Positions 29,865 to 39,272 of a stretch of 64,000 bases of DNA are shown piece after piece. The notes beneath the pieces are model-generated. The model did not search any database. It was given only the letters and a program-made list of their open reading frames with translations, and was not told the DNA's origin. How positions within the stretch are numbered: the first letter of the stretch is position 1; the number at the start of each line of letters is the position of its first letter. The position numbers and the translations under genes are program-made. Origin of the DNA: Methylobacterium sp. J-068 (GTDB lineage Bacteria; Pseudomonadota; Alphaproteobacteria; Rhizobiales; Beijerinckiaceae); contig NZ_JAKSXY010000047.1 of the NCBI RefSeq assembly GCF_022829445.1, positions 91,161 through 155,160 on the forward strand, written 5' to 3'.

Positions 29865-31265
29865 TCAGAGGTTCTTGACGATGCTGTCGACCACCTTCTT
29901 GGCGTCGCCGAACAGCATCATGGTGTTGTCGCGGAAGAACACCTCGTTCTCGACGCCGGCATAGCCGGAGCCCATGCCGCGCTTGATGAACAGCACGGTC
30001 TTGGCCTTCTCCACGTCGAGGATCGGCATGCCGTAGATCGGCGAGGTCTTGTCGGTCTTGGCCGCGGGGTTCGTGACGTCGTTGGCACCGATCACGAAGG
30101 CCACGTCGGCCTGCGGGAAGTCGCCGTTGATGTCCTCGAGCTCGTGCACCTCGTCGTAGGGGACGTTGGCTTCGGCCAACAGCACGTTCATGTGCCCGGG
30201 CATGCGGCCGGCGACGGGGTGGATGGCGTACTTCACCTCCACGCCCTCCTTCTTGAGCAGGTCGACCATCTCGCGAAGGCTGTGCTGGGCCTGGGCCACC
30301 GCCATGCCGTAGCCGGGCACGATGATGACGCGCTCGGCGTTCTTCATGATGTAGGCCGCGTCGTCCGCCGAGCCCTGCTTGACCGGACGGGTCTCGACGG
30401 CGCCACCGCCGGCACCCGCGGCGGCATCGCCACCGAAACCGCCGAGGATCACCGAGATGAACGACCGGTTCATCGCCTTGCACATGATGTAGGACAGGAT
30501 CGCGCCCGAGGAGCCCACGAGGGCGCCGGTGATGATGAGCGCGAGGTTGCCCAGGGTGAAGCCGATGCCGGCCGCCGCCCAGCCCGAGTAGGAGTTCAGC
30601 ATCGAGACGACGACGGGCATGTCGGCGCCGCCGATCGGGATGATGAGCAGCCCGCCGAGCACGAAGGAGAGGATGACGATCAGCCAGAAGACCGCCTTGC
30701 TCTCGTTGCCGATGAAGATCGCGATCAGCACCACGAGGGCGATGCCCAGCGCGATGTTGATGGCGTGGCGCTGCGGCAGCATGATCGGCTTGCCGGACAT
30801 ACGGCCGTCGAGCTTCAGGAAGGCAATGACCGAGCCCGTGAAGGTGATGGCACCGATGGCGACACCGAGCGCCATCTCGAACAGCGACTCCTTGTGGATG
30901 TGGCCGTTCTCGAGGATGCCCACCGCCTGCGGCGCGTAGAGCGTCGCAGCCGCACCCATCACGGCCGCGAGGCCGACGAGGGAGTGGAAGGCCGCGACGA
31001 GCTGCGGCATCGCCGTCATCGGCACGCGCTTGGCGATGACCGCGCCGGCACCGCCGCCGATGGCGAGGCCGAGGATCACGATGCCCCAGGCGCCCGCGCC
31101 GGCCGGCGGATGGCCGACCAGGGTTGTCAGCATGGCCAATCCCATGCCGATCATGCCGTAGAGGTTGCCCTGCCGCGACGTGGTCGGGTGCGAGAGGCCC
31201 CGCAGCGCCATGATGAACAGGACGCCGGAGACGATGTAGAGAAGGGATGAGACGTTCTGGGACAT
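29865..31265 (-). CDS. pntB: NAD(P) transhydrogenase subunit beta
   Basis: 466 residues. Membrane and NADP-binding part of the proton-driven transhydrogenase that makes NADPH from NADH. About nine hydrophobic helices fill the first 280 residues (LLYIVSGVLFIMALRGLSHP; LAIGGGAGAVIAKRVPMTAM). The NADP domain follows: VIIVPGYGMAVAQAQHSLRE, HPVAGRMPGHMNVLLAEA, DVAFVIGANDVTNPAA, KRGMGSGYAGVENEVFF. The gene starts 3 bases after pntAB. Confidence 0.96.
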   Translation of the reverse strand: MSQNVSSLLYIVSGVLFIMALRGLSHPTTSRQGNLYGMIGMGLAMLTTLVGHPPAGAGAWGIVILGLAIGGGAGAVIAKRVPMTAMPQLVAAFHSLVGLAAVMGAAATLYAPQAVGILENGHIHKESLFEMALGVAIGAITFTGSVIAFLKLDGRMSGKPIMLPQRHAINIALGIALVVLIAIFIGNESKAVFWLIVILSFVLGGLLIIPIGGADMPVVVSMLNSYSGWAAAGIGFTLGNLALIITGALVGSSGAILSYIMCKAMNRSFISVILGGFGGDAAAGAGGGAVETRPVKQGSADDAAYIMKNAERVIIVPGYGMAVAQAQHSLREMVDLLKKEGVEVKYAIHPVAGRMPGHMNVLLAEANVPYDEVHELEDINGDFPQADVAFVIGANDVTNPAAKTDKTSPIYGMPILDVEKAKTVLFIKRGMGSGYAGVENEVFFRDNTMMLFGDAKKVVDSIVKNL

Positions 31266-31268
31266 GTC

Positions 31269-31718
31269 TCAGGCCTTCTTCTTGTACATGCCGAGCATGC
31301 GCTGAGTGACGAGGAACCCGCCGAAGATGTTCACGCTGGCGAGGATGATGCCGATGAAACCGAAGAGGCGAGCCCAGCCGGTGCCGTGTTCGACGTAAGG
31401 AACGCCGGCCGCGAGGAGCGCGCCGACGATGATGACCGAGGAGATCGCATTGGTGACGGACATCAGCGGCGTGTGGAGGGCGGGGGTGACCGACCAGACC
31501 ACGTAGTAGCCGACGAAGATCGCCAGCACGAAGATCGCGAGCTGGAAGACCGTGGGGTCGACGGCGCCGTGGGTCACGGCGCTGATGCCGTGGCCGAGGC
31601 TGTCGGCGTAGCGCTGCGCATCGGCGGCGTGCTGCTGCGCGATATCGGCAGCGGTTCGGGCCGCGGCAGCGGCGGTGCGCGCCTGCTCGGCGGCCTGATC
31701 GGGGGGAAGCGTGGCCAT
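31269..31718 (-). CDS. pntAB: NAD(P) transhydrogenase subunit alpha part 2
   Basis: 149 residues. The membrane part of the split alpha subunit, with three or four helices ([58 protein letters not shown]). The first 45 residues are an alanine-rich, likely coiled stretch that is longer than in many homologues. It lies 17 bases after pntAA and 3 bases before pntB, so the three form one operon. Confidence 0.95.
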   Translation of the reverse strand: MATLPPDQAAEQARTAAAAARTAADIAQQHAADAQRYADSLGHGISAVTHGAVDPTVFQLAIFVLAIFVGYYVVWSVTPALHTPLMSVTNAISSVIIVGALLAAGVPYVEHGTGWARLFGFIGIILASVNIFGGFLVTQRMLGMYKKKA

Positions 31719-31735
31719 CGTATCCTCCGTCGGGA

Positions 31736-32875
31736 TCAGGATTTGGGTTGGAACGAGGGATGCGAGACCTGACCGTCCCGGGTCAGGTTGGTCGCCTTGA
31801 CGAGCTCATCGTCCCATTTCACCGCGAGGGTCTTCGCGTCTTTGTCGATGAGCGTCTCGACGAAGGCGTAAAGGTTGCGGGCGTAGAGACTCGAGGCCGT
31901 GGCGGCGAGGCGGCCGGGCACGTTGAGGTGGCCGACGATCTTCACGCCCTTGTCGGTGACGACGATCTCGCCGGGCTTGGCGCCCTCGACGTTGCCGCCG
32001 CGCTCGACCGCGAGGTCGATCAGGACCGAACCCGGCTTCATTGAGGCGACCATGGCCTCGGAGACGAGCTGGGGCGCCGGACGGCCGGGAATCAGGGCCG
32101 TCGTGATGACGATGTCCTGCTTGGCGATGTGGGTGGTGACGAGGTCGGCCTGCTTCTTCTTGTACTCGGCCGACATCTCCTTGGCGTAGCCGCCCGAAGT
32201 CTCGGCCTGCTTGAATTCCTCGTCCTCGACGGCGACGAACTTCGCACCGAGGGATTCGACCTGCTCCTTGGTGGCGGGACGCACGTCCGTGGCGGTGACC
32301 ACCGCGCCCATGCGGCGGGCCGTGGCGATGGCCTGGAGGCCGGCGACGCCGACGCCCATCACGAAGACGCGGGCGGCCGGCACCGTGCCGGCGGCGGTCA
32401 TCATCATGGGCATGGCGCGGCCGTACTCGGCGGCACCGTCCACGACGGCGCGGTAGCCCGCGAGGTTGGCCTGGCTGGAGAGCACGTCCATCACCTGCGC
32501 GCGGGTGATGCGGGGCATCAGCTCCATGGCGAAGGCGTCGAGCCCGGCCTCGGCCATGGCGCCGAGTTCCGCCTCGTGACCGTAGGGGTCCATGATCGCG
32601 ACCACGGTGGCGCCGCGCTTGAGGAGAGCGATTTCTTCGGACGAAGGCCGCCGGACCTTCAGGACGAGGTCGGCGGAGCCGGCGGCATCCGCCGCCGAGC
32701 CGGCGATGGTGGCGCCGGCCGCCTCGTACTCCGCATCCGGCACGCCGGCCTTCAGACCGGCGCCGGACTGAACGGCCACATCGGCCCCGAGGCCGATGAA
32801 TTTCTTGACCGTTTCTGGCACCGCCGCGACCCGCGGCTCCGCGGGATCGGTTTCCGATAATACAGCGATGCGCAT
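31736..32875 (-). CDS. pntAA: NAD(P) transhydrogenase subunit alpha part 1
   Basis: 379 residues. NAD(H)-binding soluble part of the alpha subunit, related to alanine dehydrogenase. Starts [20 protein letters not shown] site near [20 protein letters not shown]; mobile-loop region [15 protein letters not shown]. Length fits the split type found in alphaproteobacteria. ATG 32875 is preferred over an upstream in-frame start at 32917 because it gives the exact family N terminus. It follows the CoxIV-like gene by 68 bases. Confidence 0.95.
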   Translation of the reverse strand: MRIAVLSETDPAEPRVAAVPETVKKFIGLGADVAVQSGAGLKAGVPDAEYEAAGATIAGSAADAAGSADLVLKVRRPSSEEIALLKRGATVVAIMDPYGHEAELGAMAEAGLDAFAMELMPRITRAQVMDVLSSQANLAGYRAVVDGAAEYGRAMPMMMTAAGTVPAARVFVMGVGVAGLQAIATARRMGAVVTATDVRPATKEQVESLGAKFVAVEDEEFKQAETSGGYAKEMSAEYKKKQADLVTTHIAKQDIVITTALIPGRPAPQLVSEAMVASMKPGSVLIDLAVERGGNVEGAKPGEIVVTDKGVKIVGHLNVPGRLAATASSLYARNLYAFVETLIDKDAKTLAVKWDDELVKATNLTRDGQVSHPSFQPKS

Positions 32876-32943
32876 GCAGGAATGCTCCTTAAAGGACGGC
32901 CCGAAGGCGACCCGCAAAATCAGTCAGATTGTGGAGAGGAAGA

Positions 32944-33237
32944 TCAGGCGAAGGCGAGGTACAGGGCAAGAAGAATGCCGACCGCCAGGGGGGCCTTGTA
33001 GCCGACCGCCGGGGCCAGGGCACCGACGGTTCCGGCGATACCGGACAGGATCACGCCGAAGATCGCCGTCAGCCACGCCTCGCGAATGCCGCCGATGGCC
33101 AGCGCCAGGACCCAGCACAGCACCACGCCGGTGCCGATTTCGACGAACCGAACGAAGCCGCGATAGGTCTGCTCGTGGGTCTTCTCATCCATTGCCGGGC
33201 TGTAATGCACGCCGGACACGGTCTTGGTATCGGCCAT
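32944..33237 (-). CDS. aa3-type cytochrome oxidase subunit IV-like protein
   Basis: 97 residues. The segment MDEKTHEQTYRGFVRFVEIG matches the short bacterial aa3 CoxIV family, here followed by two or three hydrophobic segments rather than the usual one (GVVLCWVLALAIGGI; AIFGVILSGIAGTVGALAP; APLAVGILLALYLAF). It lies first in the transhydrogenase operon, a recurrent location in Rhizobiales. A true role in the oxidase is unproven; association with the transhydrogenase is possible. A hairpin at 33249-33282 overlaps the likely ribosome binding site. Confidence 0.85.
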   Translation of the reverse strand: MADTKTVSGVHYSPAMDEKTHEQTYRGFVRFVEIGTGVVLCWVLALAIGGIREAWLTAIFGVILSGIAGTVGALAPAVGYKAPLAVGILLALYLAFA

Positions 33238-33248
33238 CTTGTGGGCGT

Positions 33249-33282
33249 CCCCTTGGGCATCATCTTGATTTGTTCCAAGGGG
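33249..33282 (-). promoter_or_regulatory. Hairpin covering the CoxIV-like ribosome binding site
   Basis: On the minus strand CCCCTTGG and CCAAGGGG form a perfect 8-bp stem around an 18-base loop. The 3' arm holds AAGGGG, the only Shine-Dalgarno-like sequence before the ATG at 33237, 11 bases away. Folding could lower translation of the first gene of the transhydrogenase operon. Confidence 0.4.
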
Positions 33283-33361
33283 ATTTAGCGCATGCCAAGG
33301 TCGCTCGCAATCGACATGCGCGCCTCGCTATCGCCACGAACGGCTTTTTGTAGGCTCGCTT

Positions 33362-34765
33362 TCAAGCCGGCAACGGAAGTCCGGCCTGCACCAGCGCCTC
33401 GCCCTGGCGCGCTTCGAGGTCGGCGAGCGAGAACCGGTCGATCTCGGCCTCGAACAACCGATGGTAGTTCAGCTCGGAGCGCAGGTGCAGGAAGACCGCG
33501 CCGAGGCCGACCGCGGCCCGATCCATGAACACGAATTCCTGGGGGATCGTCACAGGCCCGCGCGCCTTGAGGGCCTGATGCACCTCGAAAGCCTGGCGCC
33601 GCCCGTATTCGCCGGGCTTGACGCCGTCCGCGACGGTCCGCGTCCGGTCCTCGAGGATCGGCCCGTAGATGAAGCGCGCCCAGATGTTGAGGATCTCCAC
33701 CAGTTCCCTGTTGAGGTTCTTGAAGCCCCAGGTCTCGTAGGCGTGGAGGATGCGGGCCTCGTCGTTGGTCAGCAATCCCCGGTAGAGATCGACGACGCCG
33801 CCCACGAAACGCGGGTGGAAGATGCGCACGCAACCGTAATCGAGCAGGTTGATGCCCTGTGCCTCGCCGCCTTCCGAGAATACCGTGTAATTGCCGAGAT
33901 GCGGATCGCCGTGGATGACGGCGGCCCGACTGAACGGATGCCACCAGGCCTTGAACATCGATTGTGCGAGCCGGTTGCGGATCTCGATGGGCGAGGCGGC
34001 GAAATCGAGGATGCGGTCGCCGTCGAGCCAGCCGAGCGTCAGCAGCCGCTTGGTCGACAGATCCTTGTGGATGGCGGGCACCCGCACGGCGTCGATGTCC
34101 CGCAAGACGTTGCCGTAGAGCACGCCGTGTTTGGCCTCGCGCTCGTAATCGAGTTCCTCGCGGACCCGCGCGCCGATCTCCTTGGCGATCTCGCGGGTGT
34201 CGAGCCAGGTGGATATCCGCCGGTGCAGGGCGAAGGCGACTTCGAGCTGCTTCAGATCGGCTTCCACGGCCGATTGCATGTCCGGATACTGGAGCTTGCA
34301 GGCGAGCCGGGTGCCATCGGGGGCCGTGGCGCGGTGGACCTGCCCCAGCGAGGCGGCGGCGGCGGGCTTCAGGTCGAAGCTCTGGAAGCGGCCCTGCCAG
34401 TCCGGGCCGAGTTCGGCCATCATCCGGCGCTTGACGAAGGCGGCTCCCATCGGCGGGGCGTCGGCCTGGAGTTTCTGCAGTTCGGTGGCGTATTCGGGCG
34501 GCAGCAGGTCCGGCACCGTAGCGAGCAGTTGCGCCACCTTCATGATCGGGCCCTTCAGCCCGCCTAGGGCCTGGGCCAAAGCCGCCGCGTTGCTGGGCGC
34601 TTCCTTCCCGCCGAACAGCTTGGCACCGGCCATGCGCGCCGCCACCCCGCCCACATTGGCGCCGACGCGGGCGTAGCGGCTGGCGCGCGCGGAGAAGCGG
34701 TTGGCTTCGCGATCGGTATCGGCCATCGGGTGCATCAACTCGGCAGAGAAATGTTCTGTCGACAT
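33362..34765 (-). CDS. ABC1/UbiB-family kinase-like protein
   Basis: 467 residues. Atypical kinase-like fold linked to ubiquinone biosynthesis and lipid handling. Family motifs: KGPIMKVAQLLATVPDLLP (a KxGQ-like motif with Ala for Gly), the alanine-rich loop AAAASLGQVHRA, RLACKLQYPDM with the ATP-site lysine, VIHGDPHLGNY catalytic loop and NLLDYGCVRIF in place of DFG. It may be closer to the AarF/ADCK group than to UbiB proper; ubiquinone genes are not adjacent. Start: ATG 34765 has an AGAGG about 10 bases upstream; ATG 34726 is an alternative. Confidence 0.88.
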   Translation of the reverse strand: MSTEHFSAELMHPMADTDREANRFSARASRYARVGANVGGVAARMAGAKLFGGKEAPSNAAALAQALGGLKGPIMKVAQLLATVPDLLPPEYATELQKLQADAPPMGAAFVKRRMMAELGPDWQGRFQSFDLKPAAAASLGQVHRATAPDGTRLACKLQYPDMQSAVEADLKQLEVAFALHRRISTWLDTREIAKEIGARVREELDYEREAKHGVLYGNVLRDIDAVRVPAIHKDLSTKRLLTLGWLDGDRILDFAASPIEIRNRLAQSMFKAWWHPFSRAAVIHGDPHLGNYTVFSEGGEAQGINLLDYGCVRIFHPRFVGGVVDLYRGLLTNDEARILHAYETWGFKNLNRELVEILNIWARFIYGPILEDRTRTVADGVKPGEYGRRQAFEVHQALKARGPVTIPQEFVFMDRAAVGLGAVFLHLRSELNYHRLFEAEIDRFSLADLEARQGEALVQAGLPLPA

Positions 34766-34820
34766 AAGCGCGCTGCCTCTGCTTGCCAGGGCAGCGGGCT
34801 CTTGCGTCGCGGATCGGCGT

Positions 34821-35173
34821 TCAGGCGTTCGGCCGGTTGTCACGGATCCAGCGCACGAGACCGGATTCGTCGATCTCTCCGGCGGCGAGCCATCGGATCA
34901 TCACGACGGCCTCGGCTTCCTCGACCAGGAAATCGACGCCGTTCAATCCGAGGACAGCGATCAGCGACAGGAGGGCTGCCCGCGTGTTTCCATCGATGAA
35001 GGGATGGTTCTTCGCGATCTCGAAGGCGTAGGCCGCCCTGTTCACCGGCCGTCCCAGGGCCGATTCCAGAGCACTCCTGTCGCGAAGCCGGGCGGGCCTC
35101 CGAACAGGCGAAGCCGGCATGCGTGGATCGCCTGAACGAGATCGCCGCTCAGCCAGATGATCTCGCTCTCCAC
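34821..35173 (-). pseudogene. Doc (death-on-curing) toxin, frameshifted
   Basis: Two overlapping minus-strand frames together make a Doc/Fic protein. The N-terminal part (GTG at 35173) reads IIWLSGDLVQAIHACRLRLF, the usual Doc start. The frame then shifts near 35100, and LRDRSALESALGRPVNRAAY continues to the Fic motif KNHPFIDGNTRAALLSL and the stop at 34821. Fic motifs normally read HPFxxGNKR; Lys is Thr here. With the frame broken the toxin should be inactive. It directly follows the antitoxin relic with the usual tight spacing. Confidence 0.75.
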
Positions 35174-35178
35174 CTCGC

Positions 35179-35401
35179 TTACTCGGCGAGCTCGCTCAGG
35201 CCGCCGCGATAGCTCTTCATCGCACGCTCGGCGATCTCCATGCCCTTCTCGAACGTCGGATCGAGGGGGGAAAGCGCACGAGCCGCCGTCATTCTCCGTG
35301 ACGGAGAGCCCATCGCCCTGAGACAGATTGAGCTTGCCGAGACATTCCTTCGGAAGGATCAGCCCGGTCGAACTCCCGATCTTATCGACCTCGAGCGTCA
35401 T
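35179..35401 (-). pseudogene. AbrB/MazE-type antitoxin, frameshifted
   Basis: The ATG at 35401 opens a swapped-hairpin AbrB domain: MTLEVDKIGSSTGLILPKEC and LNLSQGDGLSVTENDGG. The expected C-terminal toxin-binding tail continues in another frame as LDPTFEKGMEIAERAMKSY and ends at a TAA at 35181-35179, so an indel lies near 35275-35295. In the unshifted frame translation continues into the toxin gene. Together with the broken Doc gene this is a decayed type II toxin-antitoxin module. Confidence 0.75.
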
Positions 35402-35460
35402 CGCGAACCTCTTCCGTTAAACAAAATGTCTACCGGAAGAGGTTCGGCACCAAGCGGTCG

Positions 35461-37335
35461 TCAGGCTTCCATCGCTTCCAGCTCCGCGATCATCCCCTCG
35501 ATCATCGAGAGGCCGATCTGCCAGAAGCCGGGATCGCGGGCATCGAGCCCGAAGGGCGCCAGGAGTTCGCCGTAGGGCTTCGCGCCGCCCGCCGAGAGCA
35601 GGTCGAAGTAGCGGTCGACGAAGCCGTCCTCCGCCTTGGCGTAGACGCCGTAGAGAGAGTTCACGAGACAATCGCCGAACGCGTAGGCGTAGACGTAGAA
35701 CGGCGAGTGGATGAAGTGCGGAATGTAGGCCCAGAACGGCTCGTACCCCGCGTCGAGGGTGATCGCGGGACCGAGGCTCTCGGCCTGCACCGACATCCAG
35801 AGAGCGTTGATCTGTTCGGCCGTCAACTCGCCCTGGGCCCGGGCGAGGTGGACCTTGCGCTCGAAGGCGTAGAACGCGATCTGGCGCACCACCGTGTTGA
35901 TCATGTCTTCGACCTTGGCGGCCAGCATCGCACGGCGCTGCGAGACGCTGGAGGTGGCCGCGAGCAGGCGCCGGAAGGTCAGCATCTCGCCGAACACGCT
36001 GGCGGTCTCGGCCAACGTCAGCGGCGTGGGTGCCATCAGGGCTCCGTTCGGGCCCGCCAGCACCTGGTGAACGCCGTGGCCGAGTTCGTGCGCCAGGGTC
36101 ATCACGTCACGCGGCTTGCCCTGGTAATTCACCAGCACGTAGGGGTGGGCCGAAGGCACGGTCGGGTGCGCGAAGGCGCCCGGCGCCTTGCCGGGCCGCG
36201 TCGGCGCGTCGATCCAGTTCCGGTCGAAGAAGGTCCGGGCGATGTCCGCCATGCGCGGGGAGAAGGCGCCGTAGGCGTCGAGCACGGTGTCGCGCGCCTC
36301 GCTCCACGGGATGGTGCGCTGATCGACCTTCGGCAGGGGCGCGTTCCGGTCCCAGTACGGCAGGGCCTCGACGCCGAACCACTTTGCCTTGAGGAAATAA
36401 TAGCGATGCGACAGGCGCGGATAGGCGGCCTGCACGGCCTCCACGAGGGCGGCGACCACCTCGGGCTCGACGCGGTTCGACAGGTGGCGGGCATCCGCCA
36501 CGTCGGCGAAGCCGCGCCAGCGGTCGGAGATCTCCTTGTCCTTGGCCAGCGTGTTGGTGATCAGTGCGAAGGTGCGGAGATTCGCGCGAAAGACCTCGCT
36601 GAGCGCGCCGGCCGCCTCCTTGCGCACCGCGCCGTCCGGGTCCTGAAGCTTGTTGAGGGTGGGCTCCAGGGTCAGCGGCTCGCCCTGAACGGGGAAGCGC
36701 AGGGACGCGATGGTGCCGTCGAAGAGGCGGTTCCAGGCGGAGCGTCCCGTGACCGACTTCTCGAGGAACAGCTTTTCGGTGCGGTCGTCGAGCTGGAACG
36801 GCTTCTCCCGGCGCAGATCCTCGATCCAGGGCGCGTAGTGGGCGAGCGGGCCGCCCGCCATGGCCCGGTCCATGAGATCGTCCGGGATCCGGTTGAGTTC
36901 GAGGGCGAAGAACAGGAGGTGGCTCGAGGCCGTAGTCAGCCGCTCCTGGGTGTCGCCGTAGAACTTTTCGCGCTGCCCGTCGGTGGTGTCGCCGGAATAG
37001 ACGAGGCCGGCGAAGGACATCAGCCGGCCGAGCAGGTCCTCGATCCCCTCATAGGCCGCGACGGCCTCGGCAAGCTCGGCGGAGGCGTCCGCCCCGCCGG
37101 CGATGTCCGCGAGGCGGCCGGCGTAGCGCTCCGAGAACCGGGCGCACTCGGCCTCGGCGCGGGCGAGGTCGGCGGTGAAGTCTGGGGAATCGATGCCCGC
37201 ATAGAGGTCGGTCAGGTCCCATTCGGGCAGGGCGCCGAGATCGGCCGCGCGCGCGGCCGCCCTGGCCGCGCTGGCCCCTTCCGCATTCGCGACGAAGCCC
37301 GAACGGCTGGCATGGGCGACGGCTCGGCTCGGCAT
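35461..37335 (-). CDS. pepF: Oligoendopeptidase F (M3 family)
   Basis: 624 residues. Cytoplasmic zinc peptidase that degrades oligopeptides. The zinc motif HELGH is in TLAHELGHGVHQVLAG near residue 415, with the third ligand Glu in AETASVFGEML. N-terminal helical part typical of PepF (DLGALPEWDLTDLYAGIDS). The ATG at 37335 gives the family length; the frame stays open far upstream, antisense to the response-regulator gene, and that part is not coding. Confidence 0.94.
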   Translation of the reverse strand: MPSRAVAHASRSGFVANAEGASAARAAARAADLGALPEWDLTDLYAGIDSPDFTADLARAEAECARFSERYAGRLADIAGGADASAELAEAVAAYEGIEDLLGRLMSFAGLVYSGDTTDGQREKFYGDTQERLTTASSHLLFFALELNRIPDDLMDRAMAGGPLAHYAPWIEDLRREKPFQLDDRTEKLFLEKSVTGRSAWNRLFDGTIASLRFPVQGEPLTLEPTLNKLQDPDGAVRKEAAGALSEVFRANLRTFALITNTLAKDKEISDRWRGFADVADARHLSNRVEPEVVAALVEAVQAAYPRLSHRYYFLKAKWFGVEALPYWDRNAPLPKVDQRTIPWSEARDTVLDAYGAFSPRMADIARTFFDRNWIDAPTRPGKAPGAFAHPTVPSAHPYVLVNYQGKPRDVMTLAHELGHGVHQVLAGPNGALMAPTPLTLAETASVFGEMLTFRRLLAATSSVSQRRAMLAAKVEDMINTVVRQIAFYAFERKVHLARAQGELTAEQINALWMSVQAESLGPAITLDAGYEPFWAYIPHFIHSPFYVYAYAFGDCLVNSLYGVYAKAEDGFVDRYFDLLSAGGAKPYGELLAPFGLDARDPGFWQIGLSMIEGMIAELEAMEA

Positions 37336-37678
37336 GATGGTCTGCTTTCCTGGCGACACGGCGGGTGCCATGCGCGCTGATATCGAGCGCCGGACCGGTG
37401 CGATCAATCGGGAATGCACCGAATCGTCGGCCCTGGGACGGTTTGTCGGGTTCTTTCCTGGCACCTTACACAGCGCAGGCACGCGCCGAGCGATGACACA
37501 GGCACGCGCCCAGCGAAGACGAAGACGCAGGCTCCAAGCGAAAACGGTGATCGTCGTTAAGCGCGGCTTTACGCTCTTCGGCCACCCTGCGGTTCGAAAC
37601 GAAACAAGCCGGCGATCGAGGCAATCGGGCGACCCCGCGTCTCCGCTCCTCCGCGCCTGCGAACATCGAGGCTGCCCC

Positions 37679-39169
37679 ATGTCGACAACGGTCCTCATCG
37701 TCGACGACGATCCCGTGCAGCGCCGCCTCGCCGAGGCCATGGTGCGGCGCCTCGGCTTCGAGGCGAAGGTGGCCGAGAGCGGTGAACAGTGTCTGGGTCT
37801 GCTGCGCTCCGGAGACGCGGTCGACGTCGTCCTCCTCGACCTCGTGATGCCGGGCGGCCTGGACGGCCTCGGCGTCATGGCGGAGATGCGCAAGACCGGT
37901 CTCGACGTGCCGGTGATCGTGCAGACCTCGAACGGCTCCATCGATGCCGTCGTCACCGCGATGCGCGCGGGCGCCGTGGATTTCGTGGTCAAGCCGGCGG
38001 GCGCCGAGCGGCTCCAGGTCTCGATCAAGAACGCCCTTAAGGTCGACCAGTTGGAGGAGGAAGTGCGCCGCATGCGCCGGCGCGCCTCGGGCGCCCTGAG
38101 CTTCAAGGATCTCACCTCGCGCAGCCCCGACATGGACCGGGTGATCCGGCTCGCGGAGCGCTCGGCCAAATCGAACATCCCGGTCCTGATCGAGGGCGAA
38201 TCCGGCGTCGGCAAGGAGGTACTGGCCCGGGCGATCCAGGGCTCCGGTGACCGCCGGGGTAAGGCCTTCGTCACCGTGAATTGCGGCGCAATCCCCGACA
38301 ACCTCGTCGAATCCACCCTGTTCGGACACGAGAAGGGCGCCTTCACGGGCGCCACGGAGCGCCATGTCGGCAAGTTCGTCGAGGCCTCCGGGGGGACGCT
38401 GTTCCTCGACGAGATCGGCGAACTGCCCCTCGACGCGCAGGTGAAGCTGCTGCGCGCCCTGCAGGAAGGCGAGGTCGATCCGGTGGGGGGCAAGCGCAGC
38501 GTGCGCGTGGACATCCGCCTGATCTCGGCGACGAACCGCTCCCTCCTCGACCTCGTGAAGCAGGGCCGCTTCCGCGAGGACCTGTACTACCGCCTCAACG
38601 TCTTCCCCATGACGCTGCCGCCCCTGCGCGCCCGCCGGGAGGACATCCCGGACCTCGTGCGCTCGTTCTGCGCGCGTTTTGCCGCCGAGGAGGGCAAGAA
38701 GGTCCGTGCCATCAGCCCCGAGGCGATGGCGCTCCTCACCCGCTACGGCTGGCCCGGCAACGTGCGGCAACTGGAGAACGCGCTGTTCCGCGCCGTCGTC
38801 CTCGCCGACGGAGACGAGCTTACGGTCTCCGAATTCCCGCAGATCGCCGCGCAGGTGGAGGGCTTCGACGTGCGCATCCCGGCGGCACCTGTGCAGCCGA
38901 TGGTGCAGTCCGGCGCGCCGGAACCCGTGCGCGAGATCGTCCGGGTGGAGGTGCGCGACCCGCACGCCATGAGCCTCGTCACCGAGGAGACCGGCGAGAT
39001 GAAAACCATGGACGGCCTTGAGGCCGAGATCATCCGCTTCGCGCTGCAATTCTATCGCGGCCGCATGTCGGAGGTCTCGCGCCGCCTCGGAATCGGCCGA
39101 TCCACCCTCTATCGCAAGCTCAAGGACCTCGGCCTCGACGGGGACGAGAAGTCCGAAGAGGCGGCCTGA
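37679..39169 (+). CDS. NtrC-family sigma-54 response regulator
   Basis: 496 residues. N-terminal receiver domain with phosphoacceptor Asp54 (VVLLDLVMPGG) and acidic VDDDP. Central AAA+ domain with Walker A GESGVGKE, the sigma-54 contact loop GAFTGA (intact), Walker B GGTLFLDEIGE and the arginine-finger region FREDLYYRLNVFP. C-terminal Fis-type helix-turn-helix MSEVSRRLGIGRSTLYRKL. It activates sigma-54 promoters on phosphorylation. No sensor kinase gene is next to it, so its partner and targets are unknown. ATG 37679 follows CATCGAGGCTGCCCC. Confidence 0.95.
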   Translation: MSTTVLIVDDDPVQRRLAEAMVRRLGFEAKVAESGEQCLGLLRSGDAVDVVLLDLVMPGGLDGLGVMAEMRKTGLDVPVIVQTSNGSIDAVVTAMRAGAVDFVVKPAGAERLQVSIKNALKVDQLEEEVRRMRRRASGALSFKDLTSRSPDMDRVIRLAERSAKSNIPVLIEGESGVGKEVLARAIQGSGDRRGKAFVTVNCGAIPDNLVESTLFGHEKGAFTGATERHVGKFVEASGGTLFLDEIGELPLDAQVKLLRALQEGEVDPVGGKRSVRVDIRLISATNRSLLDLVKQGRFREDLYYRLNVFPMTLPPLRARREDIPDLVRSFCARFAAEEGKKVRAISPEAMALLTRYGWPGNVRQLENALFRAVVLADGDELTVSEFPQIAAQVEGFDVRIPAAPVQPMVQSGAPEPVREIVRVEVRDPHAMSLVTEETGEMKTMDGLEAEIIRFALQFYRGRMSEVSRRLGIGRSTLYRKLKDLGLDGDEKSEEAA

Positions 39170-39190
39170 CCGTTTTCGAGCGCTCGGCGT

Positions 39191-39206
39191 GTGTGCGATT
39201 GCACAC
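39191..39206 (+). promoter_or_regulatory. Short palindrome between the response regulator and the L,D-transpeptidase
   Basis: GTGTGC and GCACAC flank GATT, 21 bases after the regulator stop and 66 bases before the transpeptidase start. It could be an operator or a weak terminator; the stem is only 6 bp and there is no T-run. Confidence 0.3.
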
Positions 39207-39272
39207 GCTCGCGCTCGGCCCGATTATCCTAATGCCGTCGGCCGGCCCGGTCGGTCCCGAGGAGTTGCACCC

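Noticed and set aside
35461..38514. Continuous minus-strand frame that would fuse pepF to about 390 upstream residues
   Set aside because: The upstream part is antisense to the response-regulator gene and serine/arginine-rich with no domain; PepF homology starts at 37335.
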